A stretch of 48,348 nt of DNA from Acidobacteriota bacterium. GTDB lineage: Bacteria > Acidobacteriota > Vicinamibacteria > Vicinamibacterales > JAFNAJ01. The notes under the pieces are model-generated. The model did not search any database and was not told where the DNA came from. It was given only the letters and a program-made list of their open reading frames with translations. How positions within the stretch are numbered: position 1 is the stretch's first letter; each line of letters opens with the position of its first letter. The stretch spans positions 1 to 48,348 of the forward strand of contig JAHDVP010000018.1 of the NCBI GenBank assembly GCA_023384575.1, written 5' to 3'. Shown here one piece after another: positions 33,286 to 42,928 of the stretch. The translations under genes were made by a program, and so were the position numbers.

Positions 33286-33597
33286 CTCTCCTCCGAGAGG
33301 CGCCGATGATAGCACGCGGCTCCGTGCGGCCCGGTTCTGGAGCGGATCTCATTCTGGAGCGGATCTCACTTGAGTGGCCCCGATCCGCCAATCTGGCTGG
33401 CGGCTGCCGGCTTCCCTTCACTCCCAGTCAGGTCACCGATCACGGAGACGACGGCGATCGTCATTCTGCTGGCCTGTCGTCGCAAGCCGAACGTCGGAAG
33501 CGAATCCTGGGAGCGGTCCCGCAGCGCCAGGGGCCGAGGGCGACGGACAGGCGGATTCCGTGCGACGATAGGGGCGTTTCACGGAGGCACGAACAGG
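33286..33597. other. Divergent gap between nhaC and the ECF sigma gene
   Basis: 312 bases without a supportable gene. It contains the nhaC ribosome site and TATCAT -10 box, a perfect 17-bp tandem duplication (33335-33368), a CTGGCGGCTGCCGGC word related to the repeat upstream of 6889, and a GATAGG box at 33568-33573 that could be the sigma-gene -10. Confidence 0.5.
33335..33368. repeat. Perfect 17-bp tandem duplication
   Basis: TTCTGGAGCGGATCTCA occurs at 33335-33351 and again immediately at 33352-33368 with no mismatch. It lies just outside the nhaC promoter. Confidence 0.9.
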
Positions 33598-34155
33598 ATG
33601 GCGCAGCCGGACGGCCCTGGTTCTTCCGAAGATCTCCTGCCGCAGGTCTACGAGGAATTGCGGAGGCTCGCCCGGGCGCGGCTGGCGCGCGAGGCGCCGG
33701 GGCTCACGCTGCAGCCCACGGCGCTGGTCCACGAGGCGTACCTCCGGCTGGCTGGCGATGGGAAGGACCGGCGCTGGGATCGCCGGGGCCACTTCTTCGC
33801 GGCGGCGGCCATCGCGATGCGACGCATCCTCGTCGAGCGCGCCCGCCGTGTCCGCCGGCTCCGGCACGGCGGGGGCCAGGTGCAGGTCGAGCTCGACCCC
33901 GAGGCCCCCGCCGCGACGAGCCCGCTCGACGACGTGCTCGCCGTCGACCAGGCGCTCGATGAGCTCGAGCAGCTCGACGCCCGCAAGGCCCACGTCGTCA
34001 TGTTGCGGTACTTCGCCGGCCTCACCGTGGAGGAGACCGCCGACGCCATGGGGCTGTCGGCCGCGACCGTGAAGAACGAGTGGGCCTTCGCCCGCGCCTG
34101 GCTGCACCGCGTCCTCGGTCCCCGGCCCGACGCTTCGGAGGTGACGCCGGAGTGA
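33598..34155 (+). CDS. ECF-subfamily RNA polymerase sigma factor
   Basis: A 185-residue sigma factor. Region 2 includes LLPQVYEELRRLARARLAREAPG, QPTALVHEAYLRLAG and FFAAAAIAMRRILVERARR; region 4 is HVVMLRYFAGLTVEETADAMGLSAATVKNEWAFARAWLHRVL. The QPTALVHEAYLRL and WAFARAWLH features belong to the ECF group common in Planctomycetes and Acidobacteriota that is usually encoded beside Ser/Thr kinases. ATG 33598 follows GGAGG at 33583-33587, with a closer ACAGG. The stop overlaps the start of the kinase gene (GTGA), so the two products are made together; the kinase may control the sigma factor in place of an anti-sigma factor. Confidence 0.93.
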   Translation: MAQPDGPGSSEDLLPQVYEELRRLARARLAREAPGLTLQPTALVHEAYLRLAGDGKDRRWDRRGHFFAAAAIAMRRILVERARRVRRLRHGGGQVQVELDPEAPAATSPLDDVLAVDQALDELEQLDARKAHVVMLRYFAGLTVEETADAMGLSAATVKNEWAFARAWLHRVLGPRPDASEVTPE

Positions 34156-37100
34156 GCACGCCGGCCAGCGCCCGGGCCTGCCGGATCTTCTTCGCACTGT
34201 CGGAGGTGCCGCCGCCGGAGCGCGCGGCCGCGCTCGACCGTGAGTGCGGGGACGATCTCACCCTCAGGGCCGAGGTGGAAGCGTTGCTCGCCGACCTCGA
34301 TGGCGGTGCCGGGCCGCTCGACACGCCGGTCGTACCTCCGCCGAAGGAACCGCCCTCGCGCGCCACGATGGGCACCGAGGTCGGCGGGTTCACGCTCCTC
34401 GACGTGCTGGGCACCGGCGGCGCAGGCGTCGTGTACCGGGCGCTGCAGCGCCGCCCCGTCCGCACGGTCGCGCTGAAGGTGCTGCGGCACTGGCTCGCCT
34501 CGAATTCGGTGCGGAAGCGGTTCGAGGTCGAGGCCGAGATTCTCGGACGCCTCCAGCACCCCGGCATCGCGCAGGTGTTCGCCGCGCATCCCGGCGACGA
34601 GACGACGCCGGCGCACATCGCGATGGAACTCGTCGATGGGCCGCCGATCACCGACTACGCCGACGCGGCCGGCCTCGACGTGCGCGGTCGCGTCGACCTG
34701 CTCGCGCGGGTCTGCGACGCCGTGCAGCACGCCCACCAGCGCGGTGTCATCCACCGCGACCTGAAGCCGGCCAACATCCTCGTGGCGGCCGACGGGCAGC
34801 CGAAGGTCGTCGACTTCGGCGTGGCCCGTTCGGCGCGCGCGAGCGCGGCGCACAGCACGATCCGGACCGAGGCCGGTCAACTGCTCGGCACGCTGCCGTT
34901 CATGAGCCCGGAGCAGGTCCAGGCGAGCCCGGACGAAGTCGATACCCGCACCGACGTCTACTCGCTCGGCGTGGTGCTGTTCCGGCTGCTCTGCGGCTTC
35001 GTGCCGTTCGCCCACGACGACCCGTCGCTGCCGGAGCTTGCCCGGCGCATCGTGAGCGAGGCCCCGCCCCGTCTGCCGGCCAGCGTGACCCGCGCGGGGG
35101 GCGAGCTCGACACCATCGTGCGGCGCGTGCTCGCCAAGGACAAGAACCGCCGCTACGCGTCGGCGGCCGATCTCGCGGCCGACCTTCGCCGGTTCCTCTC
35201 GGGCGATCCCGTCTCGGCGTCGACCGACTCCGCCTGGTACCTCCTGCGCACGCGCGTCGTGCACTACCGTCGGGCGCTCGCCGCGGCCACCGCAGGCGCG
35301 GTCGCCCTCGCCGCCGTCGCCGCCTACGCGACGTTCCAGCACTCGCTCGCGACGCGACTGAGCGAGAGCCTCGAGTCGGAGCTGTCGGCGAGCAACATCG
35401 AACGAGGCCGTCTATTGAGCCTGACGGGGAATCATCGGAGCGCCGAGACGCTCGTCTGGCGCGAGTTCTTCGAGTCGCCTCGCTCGGCCCACGCGCTCTG
35501 GACGCTCGCCGAGATCTACTCACGACAGCCGGTGCTCTGGAGCATCACCGCACACGAGGCCGACGCGGTGAGCGTCCGGTACGATCGGAGCGGCCGGCGG
35601 CTGCTCACCGCCGGCATCGACGGGCACCTCCGCGTCTTCGACGCCGAGACGGGCGCCAGACAGGTAGACGTCGAGGCCCACGCCGGGCGCGTCGTCCAGG
35701 CCGTGTTCGCCGCCGACGACCGGTTCGTGGTGTCGACTGGTACCGACCGAGCCCTGACCGTGTGGGCGCTGGGCGGTGAGGCCCCCACCCACTTCACGAG
35801 GATCCCGGGCGATTTCGGCGTGCTCGCGCCCGTCCCCGGGTCGACCCGGGTCGTTGCCGCCCGGGGGCACGAACTGGTGCTCGTCGACGTCGCGGAGGGG
35901 CGCGAACTGGCCGCCGCGCCGCTTCGCCCTTCGCCCATCCGCAAGGTCGCCGTCGGCCCGACCGGCGAGCTGGCTGCCGCCGCGCACGAGGACGGACACG
36001 TCACCGTGTACGACTTCGCGCGCGGCCGCGTCCACGCCACGTGGGCGGCGCACGAGGCCATCGTCGCCGCCGTGGCCTTCCACCCGGACGGACGCCAGAT
36101 CGCAACCGGCGCCGGCAACGGACAGCTGCGCCTCTGGGCGGTTGACGACGCCAGTCTGCTCCGGGAATGGCTGGTCGACGAGGGCACGATCCGCAACGTC
36201 GCGTTCTCGGCCGACGGGCGGCTGCTCGGATCGGCCGGGTGGTGGCGGGCTTCCGTGTGGTCGCTCGAGGAGGGCCTGCGGCGCGACTACGCGCTGTCAC
36301 TGGGCGCGCTCGACGTCGCCTTCTCGCCCGATGGCCGACGGTTCGCGAGCATCGACGAGGTGCCCGGCCGGCTGTACGTCTGGGACCTCGAGGCCGAACC
36401 GCGCCGCTGGCGTTGGCAGGCGCACCACGATCGCGTGTCGGCCCTGCTGCTCGCCGACGACGATCGCACGCTCCTCACGTCGAGCTACCGCGGGGACCTG
36501 CGTCGATCGGCGGCCGACGGAGGGCACGGGGCCGCGACGCTCTTCGAGTTCGGCGCGCGCATTCGCGCGGCGGCCCTCAGCCCCTCGAGCGACGCCGTGG
36601 CCATCGCCGGCCTGCGCGACGAGGTCGTCGTGTTGCGGCGGACGGACGGGCGGCAGGTGGGCGGCGTCGGCGTGCCCGGCCGCACCGCGACCGTGGCGTT
36701 CGACGGCGACGACGGGCTCGTCGTTGGTGAGGGTGACGGGGGCGTCGCACGATGGCACTGGCCGGACGCCCGCGAGCTCTGGAGAGCACCGAGCGACGAT
36801 GGGGAGGTGCTCGCCGTCCTGCCGTGGGCGGGACGGGTGGCCGCGGCGCACCGCCGCTGGGCGGTGGTGGTGCGGAGGATGGAGGACGGCGCGATCGAGC
36901 GCCGCCTGGTCACCGACACCGCGCCTTTCTCGCTCGCGCGCAGCCCGGATGGCCGCTGGCTGGCGGCAGGCACCTGGGGCGGGACGGTGATCGTCTGGGA
37001 GACGGAGAGGTGGGCCCAGGTCGCCGCGCTCCGCGGTCACGCGCGCCTCGTCGACGGGGTCGACTTCAGCGCCGACGGCCTGCTGCTTGCGACCGCCAGC

Positions 37101-37415
37101 CGCGAGGGGCACGCCCGGGTGTGGGAGGTCGGCACGTGGCGCCACCTGATGGCGACCGCGGACCGGCCGTCGGGCGCGGAGCGAGTGAAGTTCCTCGCGG
37201 ACGGCCGGCACCTGATCATCGGATACGACGATGGAGCGGTCGAGGTCGTCGACCTGCGGTACTTCCACCGGCACGTCGCGGGCAACGCCGAATCGCGTTT
37301 CGACCTGCTGCGTCAGTCGGAGGGGCCGCTGCCTGCGGCGGCGGCCGAAGTCCTCGAGTGGAGTCGGCGGATGCGGACGGGAGAGCGGCCCGCGACGACC
37401 TCGACGGCGAGGTGA
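34152..37415 (+). CDS. Transmembrane Ser/Thr protein kinase with C-terminal WD40 repeats
   Basis: A 1087-residue membrane kinase. Residues of about 80-350 form a complete kinase domain: LGTGGAGVVYRA glycine loop, ALKVL (K109), HRDLKPANIL (D203), DFGVAR (D221), MSPEQ and TDVYSLGVVL. One membrane segment (about 375-395) divides it from about 690 residues, mostly WD40 beta-propeller blades with motifs such as LLTAGIDGHLRVFDAETG, QIATGAGNGQLRLW and LLATASREGHARVWEVG. If the kinase is cytoplasmic, the propeller is periplasmic and could sense a ligand. GTG 34152 follows GGAGGTGA (34138-34145) and overlaps the sigma-factor stop. The 70 residues before the kinase resemble the short helical region common to these ECF-partner kinases. 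Confidence 0.92.
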   Translation: MSTPASARACRIFFALSEVPPPERAAALDRECGDDLTLRAEVEALLADLDGGAGPLDTPVVPPPKEPPSRATMGTEVGGFTLLDVLGTGGAGVVYRALQRRPVRTVALKVLRHWLASNSVRKRFEVEAEILGRLQHPGIAQVFAAHPGDETTPAHIAMELVDGPPITDYADAAGLDVRGRVDLLARVCDAVQHAHQRGVIHRDLKPANILVAADGQPKVVDFGVARSARASAAHSTIRTEAGQLLGTLPFMSPEQVQASPDEVDTRTDVYSLGVVLFRLLCGFVPFAHDDPSLPELARRIVSEAPPRLPASVTRAGGELDTIVRRVLAKDKNRRYASAADLAADLRRFLSGDPVSASTDSAWYLLRTRVVHYRRALAAATAGAVALAAVAAYATFQHSLATRLSESLESELSASNIERGRLLSLTGNHRSAETLVWREFFESPRSAHALWTLAEIYSRQPVLWSITAHEADAVSVRYDRSGRRLLTAGIDGHLRVFDAETGARQVDVEAHAGRVVQAVFAADDRFVVSTGTDRALTVWALGGEAPTHFTRIPGDFGVLAPVPGSTRVVAARGHELVLVDVAEGRELAAAPLRPSPIRKVAVGPTGELAAAAHEDGHVTVYDFARGRVHATWAAHEAIVAAVAFHPDGRQIATGAGNGQLRLWAVDDASLLREWLVDEGTIRNVAFSADGRLLGSAGWWRASVWSLEEGLRRDYALSLGALDVAFSPDGRRFASIDEVPGRLYVWDLEAEPRRWRWQAHHDRVSALLLADDDRTLLTSSYRGDLRRSAADGGHGAATLFEFGARIRAAALSPSSDAVAIAGLRDEVVVLRRTDGRQVGGVGVPGRTATVAFDGDDGLVVGEGDGGVARWHWPDARELWRAPSDDGEVLAVLPWAGRVAAAHRRWAVVVRRMEDGAIERRLVTDTAPFSLARSPDGRWLAAGTWGGTVIVWETERWAQVAALRGHARLVDGVDFSADGLLLATASREGHARVWEVGTWRHLMATADRPSGAERVKFLADGRHLIIGYDDGAVEVVDLRYFHRHVAGNAESRFDLLRQSEGPLPAAAAEVLEWSRRMRTGERPATTSTAR

Positions 37416-37441
37416 CGATCGCGAGACGGTGACAGGCGGCC

Positions 37442-37451
37442 GGCTACAGGC
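37442..37451 (-). repeat. GCCTGTAGCC-type repeat, locus 2 (inverted)
   Basis: GGCTACAGGC on the plus strand is the reverse complement of the decamer found at 13309, 13329, 42884 and 42905. It directly precedes the CCAACAA heptamer array. Confidence 0.6.
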
Positions 37452-37455
37452 CCAG

Positions 37456-37508
37456 CCAACAACCAACAACCAACAACCAACAACCAACAACCAACAACCA
37501 ACAACCAA
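37456..37508. repeat. (CCAACAA)7 heptamer tandem array
   Basis: Seven perfect copies of CCAACAA plus CCAA fill 53 bases in the gap between two convergent genes (kinase stop 37415, esterase stop 37547). An open frame reading through the array on the minus strand (repeating VVGCWLL) is a by-product of the seven-base unit. Confidence 0.97.
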
Positions 37509-37546
37509 GGCCCCACCACCAGCCGCCCGGGTGAGGGCCGGGCCGG

Positions 37547-39337
<1,791 letters not shown>

Positions 39338-39344
39338 GCGCGTC

Positions 39345-39373
39345 AGTGTAGCGCCACGCCGCAGTCGTGGCGC
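39345..39373 (-). promoter_or_regulatory. Esterase -10 box with adjacent inverted repeat
   Basis: TACACT (39350-39345, minus strand) is the -10. GCGCCACG (39351-39358) and CGTGGCGC (39366-39373) form a perfect eight-base inverted repeat that directly abuts it and covers the -35 position, the expected place for a repressor or activator site. Confidence 0.45.
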
Positions 39374-39386
39374 GCCACATTTTTTC

Positions 39387-39407
39387 GGATCCGCGGATCC
39401 AAGGATC
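39387..39407. promoter_or_regulatory. GGATCC palindrome cluster
   Basis: GGATCCGCGGATCC (39387-39400) is a perfect 14-base palindrome, followed by a further GGATC at 39403-39407. It lies between the esterase promoter and the receptor gene and is preceded by TTTTTT (39380-39385). Confidence 0.35.
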
Positions 39408-39702
39408 TGGAAATCCAGCGGCGCTCAGCGACGAGCGACCGGCGAATGGACCACGATTCGGCCACTTCGACGTGACGCAGATTGGCAGCGGTTCTGCAAG
39501 GCTACGGTCGGACCGTTGTAGTTGGGCCGGGCAGCCAGCCTCCCGGCGGTCGCGGCAGTCGCGTCCTCAGAGCCCCCTCCGAGGGTCGGCCCTCAACCCT
39601 CACGACGCAGCCGTCGGTCGCGCGTCCCTTCGCGGGACGGCGCGTGTACGGGTTCGTTCGTCGTGGCGTGTGCGGTGGTGCGTCTTCATCGAGGAGGTTG
39701 GC

Positions 39703-42696
39703 ATGAAACATCGTGTGACGGTCGTGGCGGTCGCCCTGGCCCTCATGGCCAGTGCGGGCGTCGTCCTCGCCCAGCAGCAGACGGGCGAGATTTTCGGTCG
39801 CGTGGCCGACACATCGGGCGCGGTGCTGCCGGGCACGGTCGTGACCGTGAGCGGTCCGGCGCTCATCCAGCCGCGCGTCGCGGTGACGTCGGAGACTGGC
39901 ACGTACCGCTTCCCCGAACTGCCGATTGGCACGTACACGGTGACGGCGGAGCTCGCCGGCTTCCGGACCATCATCCGGCAGGACATCCGCCTCACGATTG
40001 GCTTCAGCGCGCAGGTCAACTTCGACCTGGACGTGTCGGCCGTGGAGGAGTCGGTGACCGTGACCGGCGAGACGCCGCTCGTCGACACCCGGTCGACGAC
40101 GGCCAAGACCACGTTCGACCTCGACACGCTGCAGAACATCCCGTCGGCGCGCGATCCGTGGGCGATGCTCGAGCGGGCGCCCGGCATCGCGATGGACCGC
40201 GTGAACGTTGGCGGCACCCAGTCGGGACAGCAGGCGAGCCAGGTGTCGCGCGGGTCGTGGACGGCCAACAACAAGTGGTCGATGGACGGCGTGGACATCA
40301 CCGACATGTCGGCGGTGGGCGCCTCGCCCATCTACTACGACTTCGACATGCTGCAGGAGATGCAGGTCACGACGGGGGGGGCGGACGTCACCCAGCAGAC
40401 GGGCGGCGTTGGCATCAACTTCGTGACGCGGAGCGGGACCGACGCCCTGCGCGGGTCGGGACGGTTCTACGTGACCGACGACAAGTTCGAATCGGCCAAC
40501 GTCACCGACGAGATCCGGCTCCAGGGGGCCGGGTCGGGCGCGCCCATCCAGAACATCAAGGACTACGGCTTCGAGGTCGGCGGCCCCATCCTGCGGGGCA
40601 AGCTGTGGTTCTGGGGCAGCTACGGCAAGCAGGACGTCAAGGCAGGCATCGTCGGCTTCTACCTCCCCACCGACCGGTGCCAGGCGATGAAGGCGGCGCT
40701 TCGGCTCGATCCGCTCGCGTACCCGATCAAGGAGGTGTGGGAGTGCCTTGGGACCGACGGTACCGAGCTGAACAACTACAACTGGAAGATCAACTGGGCG
40801 CCGTTCCAGGGCAACCGCTTCTCGTTCCAGAACACCTGGGCGGAGAAGTACAAGAACGCCCGCGACGCGTCGGATACGCGGCCGCCCGAGACGACCTTCA
40901 TCCAGAGCGCGGTGCCGAAGGAGTACGGGAAGTGGGGCTGGCTGACGGGGCCGTCGCCGGTGTGGAAGGCCAGCGACCAGCACATCCTGTCGGATCGCTG
41001 GCTGGTGGAGGCGACGTGGGCGCACGTCGGCAACAACTTCATCCTGAACTTCCAGAGCCCTGACCTGAACGACGTGCAGCCGGTCTACGAGATCACGACC
41101 GGCGTCTGGGGGCGCTCGTACCAGCGTGCGGGCCCGTACATCCGGCCAACCAACAGCGTCGACGTGCTGACCAACTACTTCCTGCCCTCCAGGCTCGGTG
41201 GCGACCACCAGTTCAAGGCGGGCCTGCGGTGGCGGATCGCGATGGCGCACTCCGAGACGCACTGGGGCGGGAACACCGTGGCGCGGTTCCGCAACGGCGT
41301 GGCGTCGGAGGCGTACCTCTACCGCGACACGATCACCGAGTACGACCTCAAGACATGGGCGTTGTACCTGCAGGACACCTTCACCATGAAGCGCCTGACC
41401 CTGAACCTCGGCGTCAGGTACGACCGGCAGCGAGACTACGCCAGGCCGACGAGCGTGCCGGCGCACCCGTTCATTCCCGATTGGCTGCCGGCGGTGTCGT
41501 TCGACGGGGCCGACTCGGGCATCGTCTGGAACGACGTCTCGCCACGCCTCGGCATGACCTACGACCTGATGGGGACCGGCAAGACGGTCGCGAAGGCGTC
41601 CTTCTCGATCTACTACGGCCAGATGTCGAGCGGGCAGGTGGCGGGCACGCTGAACCCCGTCACGCAGGCGCTCATCGCGTTCCCCTGGGCCGATGCGAAC
41701 GGCGATCGCGTGGTCCAGCGCAACGAGCTCGACTTCAGCCGGATCCTGACCTTCGGTGGCAACTACAACCCTGACAACCCCACGGCGCTGACGACCGTCG
41801 GCACGGTCGACCCGGGCATCAAGGCCGATCGGACCCGCGAGTTCATCGCGGGGGTTGATCACGAGCTGATGCCCAACTTCGCCGTGAGCGCCAGTTACAT
41901 CTGGCGGAAATACGATCGCTTCCACTGGAACGATCGCGTCGGGCTGACGAGCGCCGACTACGTGGCCCGGACGTTCACGCCGACGTGCACGGCCGCCAAT
42001 GCGCGCTGCGAGACGGTGACCTACTACGAGCCGGCCATCCCGATTCCGGCGGCGTACATCTACACGAACATTCCCGACATGTACCGGGACTACAACGGCT
42101 TCGAGCTCGTCGCGATCAAGCGCTACTCCGACCGGTGGCAGGCGACCGTCAGCTACGCCTTCAACAACTCGGTCGACAACTGGGCCTCGCCGAACGCGTA
42201 CGAGGATCCCACCTGTCGTACCGGCACCGGCAACAACGCCGTCTGCCCGCCGTCGCAGCAGTTTGCGCCCGAGGCGAGCGCGAGCGGCATCGACAACATC
42301 TTCACGAACGCCAAGTGGCTCGTGAAGGCGAGCGGGATGTACACGCTGCCGTGGTGGGACATCGGCCTCGCGGGTTTCTACAACCTGCGCCAGGGCTACC
42401 CGTTCCCGCAGGCGGTGCGCACGCCGTCGCGCGCCAACAGGGCGGGCACGGTGGACGTGCTGCTCGAGCCGCTCGGCGAGCTGCGCCTCGACAACCTCTA
42501 CACGCTCGACTTCCGGGTCGACAAGACGTTCCAGTTCGGCAAGATGAAGATGGTGCCCGGGCTGGACATCTTCAACGTCACGAACGTGAACACCGTGCTC
42601 GCGCGGCGGCGCCTGCAGGGAGCGGCTGACGCGGGCAACATCAGCGGCATCGTCGCGCCGCGCGTGATGCGGTTCGGCGTGCGCGTGACCTGGTAG
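39703..42696 (+). CDS. TonB-dependent receptor with carboxypeptidase-regulatory domain
   Basis: A 997-residue outer-membrane receptor. A clear signal peptide (MKHRVTVVAVALALMASAGVVLAQ) precedes a carboxypeptidase regulatory-like domain (GEIFGRVADTSGAVLPGTVV to YTVTAELAGFRT), then the TonB-box-like segment VEESVTVTGETPLVDT and the plug (WSMDGVDITDMSAVG, YYDFDMLQEMQVTTGGADV). A 22-strand-type barrel (segments such as GPILRGKLWFWGSYG and LTLNLGVRYDRQRDY) ends in RFGVRVTW with a terminal aromatic residue. The cargo is unknown; the divergent secreted esterase may supply it. GAGGAGG at 39691-39697 supports ATG 39703. A G8 run lies in the plug codons. Confidence 0.93.
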   Translation: MKHRVTVVAVALALMASAGVVLAQQQTGEIFGRVADTSGAVLPGTVVTVSGPALIQPRVAVTSETGTYRFPELPIGTYTVTAELAGFRTIIRQDIRLTIGFSAQVNFDLDVSAVEESVTVTGETPLVDTRSTTAKTTFDLDTLQNIPSARDPWAMLERAPGIAMDRVNVGGTQSGQQASQVSRGSWTANNKWSMDGVDITDMSAVGASPIYYDFDMLQEMQVTTGGADVTQQTGGVGINFVTRSGTDALRGSGRFYVTDDKFESANVTDEIRLQGAGSGAPIQNIKDYGFEVGGPILRGKLWFWGSYGKQDVKAGIVGFYLPTDRCQAMKAALRLDPLAYPIKEVWECLGTDGTELNNYNWKINWAPFQGNRFSFQNTWAEKYKNARDASDTRPPETTFIQSAVPKEYGKWGWLTGPSPVWKASDQHILSDRWLVEATWAHVGNNFILNFQSPDLNDVQPVYEITTGVWGRSYQRAGPYIRPTNSVDVLTNYFLPSRLGGDHQFKAGLRWRIAMAHSETHWGGNTVARFRNGVASEAYLYRDTITEYDLKTWALYLQDTFTMKRLTLNLGVRYDRQRDYARPTSVPAHPFIPDWLPAVSFDGADSGIVWNDVSPRLGMTYDLMGTGKTVAKASFSIYYGQMSSGQVAGTLNPVTQALIAFPWADANGDRVVQRNELDFSRILTFGGNYNPDNPTALTTVGTVDPGIKADRTREFIAGVDHELMPNFAVSASYIWRKYDRFHWNDRVGLTSADYVARTFTPTCTAANARCETVTYYEPAIPIPAAYIYTNIPDMYRDYNGFELVAIKRYSDRWQATVSYAFNNSVDNWASPNAYEDPTCRTGTGNNAVCPPSQQFAPEASASGIDNIFTNAKWLVKASGMYTLPWWDIGLAGFYNLRQGYPFPQAVRTPSRANRAGTVDVLLEPLGELRLDNLYTLDFRVDKTFQFGKMKMVPGLDIFNVTNVNTVLARRRLQGAADAGNISGIVAPRVMRFGVRVTW
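40374..40381 (+). repeat. G8 homopolymer in the TonB receptor plug
   Basis: Eight G residues encode part of TTGGADV in the plug domain. It is the same length as the tract in the DUF5916 gene at 9953-9960. Confidence 0.9.
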
Positions 42697-42704
42697 CTGT
42701 CGCT

Positions 42705-42774
42705 TCGTCAGGGCCGGCGAGCCGGCCCTGACGAACCACCTCCGGGCCGCGGTGGCATCCGTCACCGCGGCCCG
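42705..42774. terminator. Two consecutive perfect stem-loops after the TonB receptor gene
   Basis: The first has 14-base arms, TCGTCAGGGCCGGC (42705-42718) and its exact complement (42721-42734), with a two-base turn. The second has 12-base arms, CGGGCCGCGGTG (42743-42754) and CACCGCGGCCCG (42763-42774), with an eight-base loop. Both are perfect, but neither has a T-run. They sit between convergent genes and probably terminate or stabilise both transcripts. Confidence 0.55.
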
Positions 42775-42800
42775 TGTCCTGCCCCATCCCAGACACGTGC

Positions 42801-42928
42801 CGCCGGGGCCTCGGATCCGGCGGTCGTCGCGAGGGGCTGAAGCCCATCGCGCTACGGCCGGGGCCCCCTGTAGCCTGTTGCCGGCCTGTAGCCAGCAGCC
42901 TCCAGCCTGTAGCCTGTACTGCCGCCTG
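42801..42928. repeat. Composite intergenic repeat region, locus 3
   Basis: 42801-42864 holds a degenerate relative of the 52-bp repeat of 29583: CGCCGGGGCCTCGG on the plus strand, then GGGGCTGAAGCCC (42833-42845) and GCGCTACGGC in inverse orientation. 42866-42914 holds three copies of CCTGTAGCC (two of them the full GCCTGTAGCC, at 42884 and 42905), matching the repeats at 13306-13357. No gene is present in this stretch. Confidence 0.6.

Larger units (their letters stand above)
39338..39702. other. 365-bp divergent regulatory region
   Basis: No gene is supported here; the long open frame entering from 39367 does not resemble the receptor signal peptide. It contains the esterase promoter/operator (39345-39373), a GGATCC palindrome cluster (39387-39407) after a six-T run, a short hairpin ACGGTC-G-GACCGT (39504-39516), and the GAGGAGG ribosome site of the receptor gene (39691-39697). 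The receptor mRNA may therefore have a long leader. Confidence 0.5.

Noticed and set aside
37442-37546. Protein read through the heptamer array on the minus strand
   Set aside because: The repeating VVGCWLL peptide arises because a seven-base unit cycles all frames; there is no start signal and no homology.
39502-42765. 1087-codon minus-strand open frame opposite the TonB receptor gene
   Set aside because: His/Arg/Asp-rich composition with no domain; the plus strand encodes a complete receptor with a signal peptide and conserved motifs.
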